Assembly (NCBI GenBank): GCA_964587515.1
Contig: CAZPMO010000009.1
Span: 1 to 52,651, forward strand
Length of the DNA stretch: 52,651 nucleotides
Direction: 5' to 3'
Source of the DNA: CAZPMO01 sp964587515
GTDB lineage: Bacteria > Pseudomonadota > Alphaproteobacteria > MPNO01
A program made the translations under genes and the position numbers. Every line of letters begins with the position of its first letter. Position 1 is the first letter of the stretch. Shown here piece by piece: positions 16,719-24,560 of the stretch. The notes beneath the pieces were generated by a model, which saw nothing but the letters and a program-made list of their open reading frames with translations, was not told where the DNA came from and searched no databases.

Positions 16719-17848
16719 CCGCGACGGTGCTGCGCCCGGCGCGGTTCCCGTGGTTCGATTACACGCGCTATTCGTTCTCGCTGGGGCTCGCGGCCGGCGG
16801 GCGGAGCTATCTGTCCGGCCATACCGCGTCGACCTTCGATGCGGAGCGCCGCAAGATGGTTGTGCCGGGCGGCATGGAAGAACAGACCCGCATCGCATAC
16901 GCCAAGGTCGAGGCGATCCTCGAAGCGGAGGGTAGGGGGCTCGGTGACGTCGCGCGGATCGTCGAATATGTGACGCCGCGCGGTATCGAACGCTACGCCG
17001 AGGCCGAGGGCGTGCGCCGCGAGCTGTTTGGCGACCATGCGCCCTGCGTCAACACGGCACCGGTGGGCGCGCTGCTGCGCGAGGACGCGCTGATCGAAAT
17101 CGAGGCGATTGCGGGACCGGTCGGCCCGGCAACGGGCGAATCCGCCGGGCTGGTGTTCCTGCCCACCATCCATCCCCTCGACGCGGCGGGTGAAATCCCG
17201 GGAAGTCTGATCGCCCAGACCGAACTGGTGCACGACAAGGCGGCGACGATGCTGGCCGCGCTCGGTCTCGGCTTCGCGGATCTGGTGAAGTCGGTCGATT
17301 ATGTGACATCCGCGGCGCTTCCCGATTATCGCGAGACGGCGCGCGTGCGGCGCGACCGGCTCGGCCCCGTCTATCCCACGGCGGTCGGGATCATCATGCC
17401 CCGTCTGATCCACCCGGGAGCCATGATACAGCTCGATCTGATCGCGGCGCGGGACACACCCGTGGCCGTCGATCCCGGTTGGCCGCGCTATGAAAAACTC
17501 ACCTACAGCCCCGGCGTGCGCGCCGGCGGGCTGGTGTTCGTCTCCGGCGTGGGGGCGATCGATCCCGAGAGCGGAAAACCGCACTGCGAAGGCGATGTCG
17601 CGGGTCAGGCGGAATTTATCTACGCTAATGTGCGCCGGGTGGTGGAAGCGGCCGGCGGCGGCATCGGGGATCTGGTGAAGACTATCGAATACACCACGCC
17701 GGCGGCGCTGCCGCGCTATCGCGAGGTGGCGGGCGTGCGCGCGCGGCTTTTGGAGGAACCGTATCCCGCGTCCACCGGTCCGGTCTGTGAAGCGCTGCTG
17801 CGCCCCGAGATGCTGATCGAGATTGATTCATTGGCGGTGCTGTCATGA
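16715..17848 (+). CDS. Triple RidA (YjgF/YER057c/UK114) domain fusion protein
   Basis: A 377-residue protein with three RidA-like domains in tandem, roughly residues 10-135, 138-250 and 255-377. Each ends in the family beta-strand pattern (ALIEIEAIAG, AMIQLDLIA, MLIEIDSLAVLS) and repeats the mid-domain pattern G-x-G-x(2)-D-x(4)-xDYVT (VARIVEYVTPRGIERYAE, LVKSVDYVTSAALPDYRE, LVKTIEYTTPAALPRYRE). Single-domain RidA proteins of about 130 aa form trimers with active sites between subunits, so a three-domain chain could be a covalent pseudo-trimer. By my alignment the catalytic Arg of true 2-imine deaminases is replaced by Asn or Ser in domains 1 and 3. RidA relatives in catabolic operons include 2-aminomuconate deaminase. 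It overlaps both neighbours through ATGA. Confidence 0.88.
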   Translation: MTATVLRPARFPWFDYTRYSFSLGLAAGGRSYLSGHTASTFDAERRKMVVPGGMEEQTRIAYAKVEAILEAEGRGLGDVARIVEYVTPRGIERYAEAEGVRRELFGDHAPCVNTAPVGALLREDALIEIEAIAGPVGPATGESAGLVFLPTIHPLDAAGEIPGSLIAQTELVHDKAATMLAALGLGFADLVKSVDYVTSAALPDYRETARVRRDRLGPVYPTAVGIIMPRLIHPGAMIQLDLIAARDTPVAVDPGWPRYEKLTYSPGVRAGGLVFVSGVGAIDPESGKPHCEGDVAGQAEFIYANVRRVVEAAGGGIGDLVKTIEYTTPAALPRYREVAGVRARLLEEPYPASTGPVCEALLRPEMLIEIDSLAVLS

Positions 17849-18357
17849 GCCTTCTGACCGACGAATTGCGCGGCTGGATCGGGCGGACCGCGCGCTATGA
17901 CGCGCCCGACGAGATCGGCCGCGCCGCCATCCGCTATTTCGCGCAGGCGCTGGGCGATGACAATCCGCTTTATCGCGACGAGGATTTCGCGCGCGCGGCG
18001 GGCCACCCCTCGATCATCGCGCCGCCGACCCTGATCTGCGAGACCTGCCAGTACGCCGACGGGCAACCGGGAGAAAACGGCTATATCGGTCACGAATGGG
18101 ACCTGCCGGTCGAAAACATGCGGCTTATCCGCGCCGGCAACGATTACGAATTTTTCCAGCCGGCCACGCCCGACGACAGGCTGACGGTGATCTGGACGCT
18201 CAGCCATATCGAGGAGCGAGCGTCGCGCCGGGGCGGCACGCAGCTCTTCGTGACCTCGGATGTCGAATACCGGAACCAGCATGACCAGCGCCTCGCGACC
18301 AACCGCGAGACCATCGTCCTTCAGCCGATCGAGCCCGAACCCGGAGACAAGCAATGA
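17845..18357 (+). CDS. MaoC-like FAS1-type dehydratase, N-domain subunit
   Basis: Hot-dog-fold protein of 170 aa resembling the N-terminal dehydratase domain of FAS1/MaoC proteins (AIRYFAQALGDDNPLYRDEDFARAAGHPSIIAPPTL; later ENMRLIRAGNDYEFFQPATPDDRLTV). The catalytic His of the D-x4-H hydratase motif is Tyr (GDDNPLYRD), as in non-catalytic halves of two-subunit enoyl-CoA hydratases. The next gene, overlapping by ATGA, encodes a MaoC protein that keeps the His, so the two probably form a heteromeric hydratase like the ChsH1/ChsH2 MaoC pair of steroid degradation. Likely substrate: an unsaturated acyl-CoA made by the neighbouring ligase. Confidence 0.85.
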   Translation: MSLLTDELRGWIGRTARYDAPDEIGRAAIRYFAQALGDDNPLYRDEDFARAAGHPSIIAPPTLICETCQYADGQPGENGYIGHEWDLPVENMRLIRAGNDYEFFQPATPDDRLTVIWTLSHIEERASRRGGTQLFVTSDVEYRNQHDQRLATNRETIVLQPIEPEPGDKQ

Positions 18358-18740
18358 CCGCGCTCGGCGACGCCATGCCGGTGGTCGAACACCGGATCAC
18401 CGCGGCCGGGCTGATGGCCTATGGCGCGTCGACCTGGGACTGGCATCGCATGCATTATGATTCCGACTATGCGCGCGCCCACGGTCTGCCCGGCGTGGTG
18501 CTCGACGGCCAGGCCTATGGCGCCTATTTCGCGAGCGCGGCGATGGGCTGGCTCGGCCCCCGCGCCTTCATCCGCAAGCTTTCCTTCAAGATGCGTTCCA
18601 TGACGGTTCCCGGCGACACGCTGCGCTGCGAGGGCGAGGTGACGGCGGTGGAGGGCGATACCATCACCGTCTCCCAGCGCCTGATGGTGGACGACAGGCT
18701 GGCCGCCGAGGCGACCACCGAAATCCACGTGCTCGGATAG
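18354..18740 (+). CDS. MaoC-family enoyl-CoA hydratase, catalytic subunit
   Basis: A 128-residue single hot-dog domain. The hydratase motif TWDWHRMHYDSDYARAHGLPGVVLDG carries the conserved Asp and His for water addition to an enoyl-CoA. The C-terminal half has KLSFKMRSMTVPGDTLRCEGEV, typical of MaoC. It overlaps the previous non-catalytic partner by 4 bases, which supports equimolar production of a heterodimer. It is followed 23 bases later by the second flavin monooxygenase paralog. Confidence 0.87.
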   Translation: MTALGDAMPVVEHRITAAGLMAYGASTWDWHRMHYDSDYARAHGLPGVVLDGQAYGAYFASAAMGWLGPRAFIRKLSFKMRSMTVPGDTLRCEGEVTAVEGDTITVSQRLMVDDRLAAEATTEIHVLG

Positions 18741-18763
18741 GGAAGGCGGGGGAGCATGTCTCC

Positions 18764-19975
18764 ATGAATGACGCCGTGCAGGACTCCGCTATCGTCCCGC
18801 CCCACGAATTGGTCGCGCGGGCGCGGGCGCTCGCGCCCGGCTTTCGCGAGCGTCAGGACGAAACCGAAGCCGCGCGCGCTGTACCCCAGATCAGCATCGA
18901 GGAATGCGCCCGCGCCGATCTGTTCCGAGTGCTTCAGCCCCGGCGCTATGGCGGGTTCGAACACGGTCTCGACGCCTTCGTCCCCATGGCCGCCGCCGTC
19001 GCCTCGGGATGCGGCTCGACCGGCTGGGTCTATTCGGTGGCGGCGCAGCATCAGTGGCTGGTCGGCCTCTATCCGCCGGAAGGACAGGACGAACTATGGG
19101 CCGACGATCCGACGGCGCTGGTGGCGTCCTCCTTCGCCCCCACCGGCGTCGCGGTGCCGGTCGAGGGCGGCTACCGTTTGACCGGAAGGTGGATGTACTG
19201 CTCCGGCATCGAGAATTGCGAATGGATCATGCTGGGCGCCCGCATTGCGCCGTCGCTCGACGCCGACCCGGTCGATCAGGGCTATATCCTGGCCCCGACC
19301 TCGGCCTTCGATCTGGAGGATGACTGGCATGTGGTCGGGCTCGCCGGCACCGGGTCAAAGACCGCCGTTTGCGCCGATTTGTTCGTGCCGGGTCCTCGGT
19401 TCCTGCACCTCGAGGACGCGTTGTCGGGGACGCCGCCGGGGGCGGCCGTAAACCCCGGTCCGCTGTTCCGCATCCCCTTTTACGCCGCCGTCTCGGTTTG
19501 TCTCAGCGCGGCGGTGATCGGTATGGCCCAGGGCGCCTATGACGAATTCGTCACCGCGACGCGCGAACGCGTCACGCGCGGCGCGGCGCTGTCGAAGCCG
19601 ATGCCCATGGCGCAACTCCCGACCATCCAGCTTCGCATCGGCGAGGCGGCGGCCTGCATCGACGCCGCGCGTCTGCTGCTTGAACGGGACTGCCGGGACA
19701 TCATGGCGGCCATGGCGGCGGGCGAGGCGATGCCCGAGCGCATGCGGGCGCGCAACAAGGGCGACCTCGGCTTTGTGATGAACCTCGCGACGCGCGGGGT
19801 CGACAGGCTGTTTGAATCGGGAGGCGGCGGCGCGCTGTTCCGCCAAACCCGCCTGCAGCGCTTCTGGCGCGACGCCCACGCCGGGGCCATGCATGTCAGC
19901 ACGAAATGGGACATCGTCGGCGCGCTCTACGGCCGCGTCGAGCTTGGTCTGCCGCCGGAAATGACGCAGTTCTGA
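18764..19975 (+). CDS. Flavin-dependent monooxygenase, acyl-CoA dehydrogenase fold (paralog 2)
   Basis: A 403-residue paralog of the 13845-15056 product and of the same length. Shared blocks include VARARALAPxxRExQxxTEAxR, MAQGAYDEF, TRERVTRGAALSKP, PTIQLRIG, RARNKGDLGF and RLQRFWRDAHAGAMHVSTKWD. It belongs to the HsaA/HpaH-like group D oxygenase family, which needs reduced flavin from a separate reductase. Differences cluster in the beta domain and substrate side (SVAAQHQWLVGLYPPEG against SITSKYHYFLAKFPAEA), suggesting separate substrates or steps. It ends in TGA and is followed by a TPR/glycosyltransferase gene that is probably not part of this unit. Confidence 0.86.
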   Translation: MNDAVQDSAIVPPHELVARARALAPGFRERQDETEAARAVPQISIEECARADLFRVLQPRRYGGFEHGLDAFVPMAAAVASGCGSTGWVYSVAAQHQWLVGLYPPEGQDELWADDPTALVASSFAPTGVAVPVEGGYRLTGRWMYCSGIENCEWIMLGARIAPSLDADPVDQGYILAPTSAFDLEDDWHVVGLAGTGSKTAVCADLFVPGPRFLHLEDALSGTPPGAAVNPGPLFRIPFYAAVSVCLSAAVIGMAQGAYDEFVTATRERVTRGAALSKPMPMAQLPTIQLRIGEAAACIDAARLLLERDCRDIMAAMAAGEAMPERMRARNKGDLGFVMNLATRGVDRLFESGGGGALFRQTRLQRFWRDAHAGAMHVSTKWDIVGALYGRVELGLPPEMTQF

Positions 19976-20044
19976 GCCGCTAACGCCCCGGTAACGGGTT
20001 GCCGGTAGTTTTTGCCGGAATTCCAACCATTTCCTGGTCGATCC

Positions 20045-21451
20045 GTGACGCAATCCGACTTTACCGGCAGCGTATCCGACGTGTTGCAAAAGGCCGCGCG
20101 GTTCTATGAGAACGGCGATCTCGCGGCCGCCGCGCGCTTTTGCGATGCGATCCTGAAGGCGGCGCCCGGGCACGCGGACACGCTTCATTTGCGCGGTATC
20201 GTCGCGTTCAAATCCGGTCACGGGGATGAGGCCGTGGCGCTGATCCGGCGCGCCATCGCCGCCAATGGCGACGAGCCGTCCTATTACAACAGCCTCGGTG
20301 GCGTTTTGATCGATCGCGGCGCGTACGCCGAGGCAGTCGAGGCGTTGCGGAAATCCGTTGCGCTCGCGCCGGCCTATCCGCAAGCCCTGTTCAATCTTGG
20401 GACCGCTTGCTTCGGGCTGGGCGCGGCGGCCGAGGCCGAGGATCATCTGTGCCGGGGCCTCGCGCTGATGCCGGATTTCCCGCAGGCCCACGCCGCGCTC
20501 GGGCTAATGGCATTCGAAAAGGGCGATGACGGCGCGGCCGTGGCGGCGCTCCGGCGCGCGGCCCTGGCCGGGCCGCGATACGCCTATGGCAATGTGTGTT
20601 ACCTGGGCGCGGAGTATGCCGCGCGCAGCGATCCCGAAACCCTGCCCGGCCTGTTCGACGCCTTGCCGCCGGTGACCGGCGATCTGCCGGCCGCCGACCG
20701 GCCCGGTATGGTGATCATGACCGCCTGCGATCATCGTTATTTTTCGGAGTACGGCGTCGCGCTGGCGCTGTCGGCGGCGAAGAACGCGCCCGGCTGCGAT
20801 TTCCACTTTCACGTCATGAACCCGGATTCCTCTTTCGACGATGAATTCGCGGCGCTTAGGGCGCGTATCAATGGCGCTAAAATCACCGCGTCCCGCGAAA
20901 CCGCGCCGGGCGCCGATCGGCTTTATTTTTCGAACATCCGCTTCGCGCGGCTTCATCAGATCATCACGGCGTGCGAGCGCGATATCCTTTGCCTCGATAC
21001 GGATTCGCTGATCATGGGCGGGCTCGAAGGTCTCGAAGACGTCCCCGGCGATATGGCGATCCAGCTCCGTCCGGATCGGGCGGAGATCGCGCAGCAGGTG
21101 CTGGCCAGCACCGTCTGTTTTCGCGACGGCCCGGCGACGCGGCAATTCATCGCCCGGCTCGCGGCCTATATCCTCAGCTGTCACCGCGACGGCGGCCTCG
21201 CCTGGTATCTCGACCAGTGCGCGTTTCATCTGGTCCGCCGCATGACCGAACGCGCCGGCGAGCCATTGTCGGTCGCGGCGCTGCCCGGCGAATTCGCCGA
21301 CGCCAATTTCGATCCGAAATCACCCATCTGGGCCGCCAAGGGTGACCGCAAGCTCGATCTCGCCTTCGCGCGCGCGGCCCGCAAACTTACCGGGGCGAAA
21401 ACCGCTAAACGGCCGTCCAGCCGCCGTCCACGACGAGCGCGGCGCCGGTAA
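20045..21451 (+). CDS. TPR protein with a nucleotide-sugar-transferase-like C-terminal domain
   Basis: About 468 aa. Residues 10-185 are tetratricopeptide repeats (AARFYENGDLAAAARFCDAILKAAPGHADTLHLRG, AYAEAVEALRKSVALAPAYPQALFNLG, ALGLMAFEKGDDGAAVAALRRAAL). From about 225 a GT-A-like domain follows (VIMTACDHRYFSEYGVALALSAAKNAPGCDFHFHVMNPD; LCLDTDSLIMGG with a DxD-type acidic pair; YLDQCAFHL). The pairing suggests a glycosyltransferase of the TPR-linked kind, though its substrate is unknown. The start is uncertain: GTG 20045 or TTG 20012. The last about 15 codons (arginine-rich SSRRPRRARRR) overlap the 3' end of the opposite SDR gene by 47 bases, so the tail may be an accidental read-through extension. 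Confidence 0.75.
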   Translation: MTQSDFTGSVSDVLQKAARFYENGDLAAAARFCDAILKAAPGHADTLHLRGIVAFKSGHGDEAVALIRRAIAANGDEPSYYNSLGGVLIDRGAYAEAVEALRKSVALAPAYPQALFNLGTACFGLGAAAEAEDHLCRGLALMPDFPQAHAALGLMAFEKGDDGAAVAALRRAALAGPRYAYGNVCYLGAEYAARSDPETLPGLFDALPPVTGDLPAADRPGMVIMTACDHRYFSEYGVALALSAAKNAPGCDFHFHVMNPDSSFDDEFAALRARINGAKITASRETAPGADRLYFSNIRFARLHQIITACERDILCLDTDSLIMGGLEGLEDVPGDMAIQLRPDRAEIAQQVLASTVCFRDGPATRQFIARLAAYILSCHRDGGLAWYLDQCAFHLVRRMTERAGEPLSVAALPGEFADANFDPKSPIWAAKGDRKLDLAFARAARKLTGAKTAKRPSSRRPRRARRR

Positions 21452-22184
21452 TCAGCGCCGCCGCCGGCGAGGCCAGGAACACCACCGCCCCCATCACGTC
21501 CTCCAGCTCACCCAATTTGCCGAGCGGTATGCGCGACAGCGTATCGTCGAGAAATTCCTTGTTCTCGAAGAACGGCCGGCTCATGGGCGTCAGGATGAAG
21601 GTCGGGCCGATCGAATTCACGCGGATTCCGTGCGGCGCGAGCTCCACCGCCATCGCCTTGGTCATGCCCTCGACCGCGTGCTTGGAACCGCAATAGACGA
21701 TGCGATTGGGCGCGCCCACATGGCCCATCTGCGACGACATGTTGATGATCGCGCCGCCGTCGCCGTCGTTCATCATACGCCGCGCCGCGGCCTGGGAGAC
21801 CATGAACACCGCGCGCACGTTGAGCGTCATGATCTGGTCGAAATGCTCGGCGCTAACCTCGGTGATCGGCTCCGGAAAATTGATGCCCGCGTTGTTGACC
21901 ACGATATCGAGCCGGTCGAGTCCGGCGATGGCGCGTTCTACCGCCTCGGTATCGGTCACGTCGCAAACGACCGGCGTCGCCGCGCCGCCGTCGGCGCCGA
22001 TTTCGGCGGCCAGCTTTTCGAGTTCGTCCCCGGTGCGGCTGAGCGCCGCCACATGCGCGCCCGCCTGGGCCAGCGCCAGCGCGCAGGCGCGCCCGAGGCC
22101 GCGTCCGGCACCCGTGACCAGCGCCGTCTTGCCGTCGAGCCGCATGGACGGGGTTCTAAGTGGCGCGTCGCCGGTCTCGTTCAT
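21405..22184 (-). CDS. SDR-family oxidoreductase
   Basis: Classical short-chain dehydrogenase of 259 aa: cofactor motif TGAGRGLGRACALALAQAG, NNAG (VVNNAGINF), and the catalytic Ser..Tyr..Lys in NMSSQMGHVGAPNRIVYCGSKHAVEG. The C-terminus LITGAALVVDGGWTAV is typical of the family. The start at 22184 is set by GGGAGG just upstream; a longer frame to 22232 lacks support. It is the only minus-strand gene between 9842 and 26128 and shares its promoter region (95 bases) with the cyclase-family gene on the plus strand. Its 3' end overlaps the TPR gene by 47 bases. Confidence 0.92.
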   Translation of the reverse strand: MNETGDAPLRTPSMRLDGKTALVTGAGRGLGRACALALAQAGAHVAALSRTGDELEKLAAEIGADGGAATPVVCDVTDTEAVERAIAGLDRLDIVVNNAGINFPEPITEVSAEHFDQIMTLNVRAVFMVSQAAARRMMNDGDGGAIINMSSQMGHVGAPNRIVYCGSKHAVEGMTKAMAVELAPHGIRVNSIGPTFILTPMSRPFFENKEFLDDTLSRIPLGKLGELEDVMGAVVFLASPAAALITGAALVVDGGWTAV

Positions 22185-22278
22185 GGTTGCCTCCCTTGTT
22201 CCCGGCCAGCTTATCCTATCCCGTGTTGACATCGAAACGGCGCTTCATCGTAATGGCGCAAAGGCGAAGGGAGAGGTC

Positions 22279-23247
22279 ATGCCAAGACATTACTCTGAAG
22301 CGAAGCTCACCATGAAGACGCTGCGCGAAACGGCGGAGCGCTGCAAGAACTGGGGCCGCTGGGGTCCCGACGACGAAGCCGGCACGCTGAACTTCGTCAG
22401 CCCCGAAGATCTGATCGCGGCGGGAGCGCTGATCCGCAAGGGAAAATCGTTCTCGCTGGCGCTGAATTTCGACAATCAGGGGCCGCAAAAGGGATTGTGG
22501 GGCAACCGCTTCAATCCGATCCACACCATGCTGGCGACCGGCACCGACGCGCTGGCCGGCAACCAGGACGAGGGCGGACTGCGCTATGCCGACGACATGG
22601 TCTCGCTGCCGCTGCAATGCGGCACCCAGTGGGACGCGCTGGGCCACATCTTCTATGACGACAAGATGTGGAACGGTTATGACGCGGCGCTGGTCGATTC
22701 CAACGGCGCTCAGAAGAACGGCATCGAGAAGGTGAAGGACCGCATGGCCGGGCGCGGCGTGTTGCTCGACATGGCGCGCCACGTGGGCCTCGAGGCGCTG
22801 GACGAGGGCATGGCGATCACCAACGAAGATCTCGATGCCTGCGCCGAGGCTCAAGAGGTCGAGGTCCGGCGCGGCGATTTCGTATTGGTGCGCACCGGCA
22901 TGATGGACCAGCGGCTGGCGGCTGGCGACTGGGGCGGCTATGCCGGCGGCGACGCGCCCGGTCTCGCCTTCGAGACCGCCGACTGGATTTTCGAGAAGGA
23001 AATCGCCGCGATCTGCTGCGACACCTGGGGCTGCGAGGTGCGCCCCAACGAGACCACCGAGGCCAGCCAGCCCTGGCACTGGGTGGTGATCCCGATGATC
23101 GGCATTTCCATGGGCGAGATTTTCGTGATGGGCGAACTGGCGGACGATTGCGCCGACGACGGCGTCTACGAGTTCTTCTTCTGCGCCCCGCCGATGCCGA
23201 TCACCAAGGCCGTCGGCTCGCCCCTCAACCCGATCGCGATCAAATAG
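22279..23247 (+). CDS. Cyclase-family hydrolase (kynurenine-formamidase-like)
   Basis: A 322-residue member of the metal-dependent cyclase/KynB superfamily, which opens lactones or cleaves formamides or amides. The metal-site region reads MVSLPLQCGTQWDALGHIFYDDKMWNG, in which the usual GTHxDxxxH is GTQWDxxGH, a form I know from the longer subfamily of about 330 aa rather than from KynB itself. Other marks are GRGVLLDMARHVG and GDFVLVRTGMMDQRL. An excellent RBS (GGGAGAGG) precedes ATG 22279. It is followed two bases later by the HisD-like gene, so the two are co-translated. Confidence 0.88.
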   Translation: MPRHYSEAKLTMKTLRETAERCKNWGRWGPDDEAGTLNFVSPEDLIAAGALIRKGKSFSLALNFDNQGPQKGLWGNRFNPIHTMLATGTDALAGNQDEGGLRYADDMVSLPLQCGTQWDALGHIFYDDKMWNGYDAALVDSNGAQKNGIEKVKDRMAGRGVLLDMARHVGLEALDEGMAITNEDLDACAEAQEVEVRRGDFVLVRTGMMDQRLAAGDWGGYAGGDAPGLAFETADWIFEKEIAAICCDTWGCEVRPNETTEASQPWHWVVIPMIGISMGEIFVMGELADDCADDGVYEFFFCAPPMPITKAVGSPLNPIAIK

Positions 23248-23249
23248 AG

Positions 23250-24554
23250 ATGGCGGAATATCTCAAGAAACGGATCGGCGAGGCGGAGACCCGCGCCGCC
23301 GAGGACGCGGTGAAGCGGACGGTCGAGGGCATACTCGCCGATATCGAGGCGCGCGGCGAGACGGCCGTGCGCGAATTGTCGGAGAAGTTCGACGACTGGT
23401 CGCCGGCGAGTTTCCGGCTGTCGCCAGACCAGATCGAGGCGCTGATCGCCTCGGTGCCCGACGAAACAACCGCCGATATCAAATTCGCCCAGACCCAGAT
23501 CCGCAATTTCGCCGAGGCGCAGCGCGCCGCGCTGACCGACATCGAGGTCGAGACCATACCCGGCGTCCGCCTCGGCCATCGCAACATCCCGGTAAACGCC
23601 GTCGGCTGCTACGTGCCGGGCGGGCGTTACCCGATGGTGGCGTCGGCGCATATGTCGGTGGTGACCGCGCGGGTCGCGGGTGTGAAGCGCATTATCGCGT
23701 GCACGCCGCCCACCGACGGCGCGCCGCACGCCGAGACCATCGCCGCCATGGCGCTGGGTGGGGCCGATGAAATATATGTGCTGGGCGGCGTCCAGGCGGT
23801 TGGCGCGATGGCGCTGGGCGCCGGCGATATGGAACCGGTCGACATGCTGGTCGGTCCCGGGAATGCCTTTGTCGCCGAGGCCAAGCGCCAACTCTTCGGC
23901 CGTGTCGGTATCGATCTGCTGGCCGGCCCCACCGAGATTCTGGTGATCGCCGACGAGACCGCCGACGCCGAGATGGTGGTGGTCGATCTGCTGGGCCAGG
24001 CCGAGCACGGCCCGACCTCACCCGCGATCCTGCTGACCACGTCGCGCGCGCTGGCCGAGGCGATCCCGGCCGAAATCGAGCGCCAGCTTCGCGTCCTGCC
24101 GACCGTCGAGGTGGCGGGCGCGGCGTGGCGCGATTTCGGCGAGATCATTCTGGCCGACAGCGACGAGGCGGCCGTCGTCGAGGCCGACCGCATCGCCGCC
24201 GAGCATGTGGAAGTGCTTACCGCCGCGCCGCGCTGGTTCCTGGATCGCATGACCAATTACGGCTCCATGTTCCTTGGCCCGGAAACCAACGTTTCTTATG
24301 GCGACAAGGTGATCGGCACCAACCATACCCTGCCCACCAAGGGCGCGGCGCGCTATACCGGCGGGCTATGGGTCGGCAAGTTCCTGAAGACCGTGACCTT
24401 TCAGGAGTGCACGGAGGAGGCCAGCGTCACCATCGGCGATTATTGCTCGCGGCTGTGCGCCATCGAGAAGTTTTGGGGCCACAAGGAACAGGCCGACCTC
24501 AGGCTCCGGCGCTATGGCGGCCGCAATGTCGGCATCGGCGGGGAAGGGGGCTGA
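23250..24554 (+). CDS. Histidinol-dehydrogenase-family protein (HpsN-like)
   Basis: A 434-residue HisD-family dehydrogenase that would oxidise a primary alcohol to a carboxylate in two NAD-dependent steps. Core motifs include YVPGGRYPMVASAHMSVVTARVAGV, VGPGNAFVAEAKRQLFG, DLLAGPTEILVIADE and the zinc-site region LGQAEHGPTSPAILL. The C-terminal segment TNHTLPTKGAARYTGGLWVGKFLKTVTFQ differs from biosynthetic HisD (usually GTNHVLPT..ARFSSGLSV). There are no his genes around it. From memory this variant fits catabolic HisD paralogs such as sulfopropanediol dehydrogenase HpsN. It sits between a cyclase-family hydrolase and an LLM oxidoreductase in one operon. Confidence 0.88.
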   Translation: MAEYLKKRIGEAETRAAEDAVKRTVEGILADIEARGETAVRELSEKFDDWSPASFRLSPDQIEALIASVPDETTADIKFAQTQIRNFAEAQRAALTDIEVETIPGVRLGHRNIPVNAVGCYVPGGRYPMVASAHMSVVTARVAGVKRIIACTPPTDGAPHAETIAAMALGGADEIYVLGGVQAVGAMALGAGDMEPVDMLVGPGNAFVAEAKRQLFGRVGIDLLAGPTEILVIADETADAEMVVVDLLGQAEHGPTSPAILLTTSRALAEAIPAEIERQLRVLPTVEVAGAAWRDFGEIILADSDEAAVVEADRIAAEHVEVLTAAPRWFLDRMTNYGSMFLGPETNVSYGDKVIGTNHTLPTKGAARYTGGLWVGKFLKTVTFQECTEEASVTIGDYCSRLCAIEKFWGHKEQADLRLRRYGGRNVGIGGEGG

Positions 24555-24560
24555 TCTGTA

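Noticed and set aside
23250..24554. Histidine biosynthesis (hisD) interpretation
   Set aside because: No his genes nearby, the C-terminal motif differs from biosynthetic HisD, and the operon partners are a cyclase-family hydrolase and an LLM oxidoreductase.
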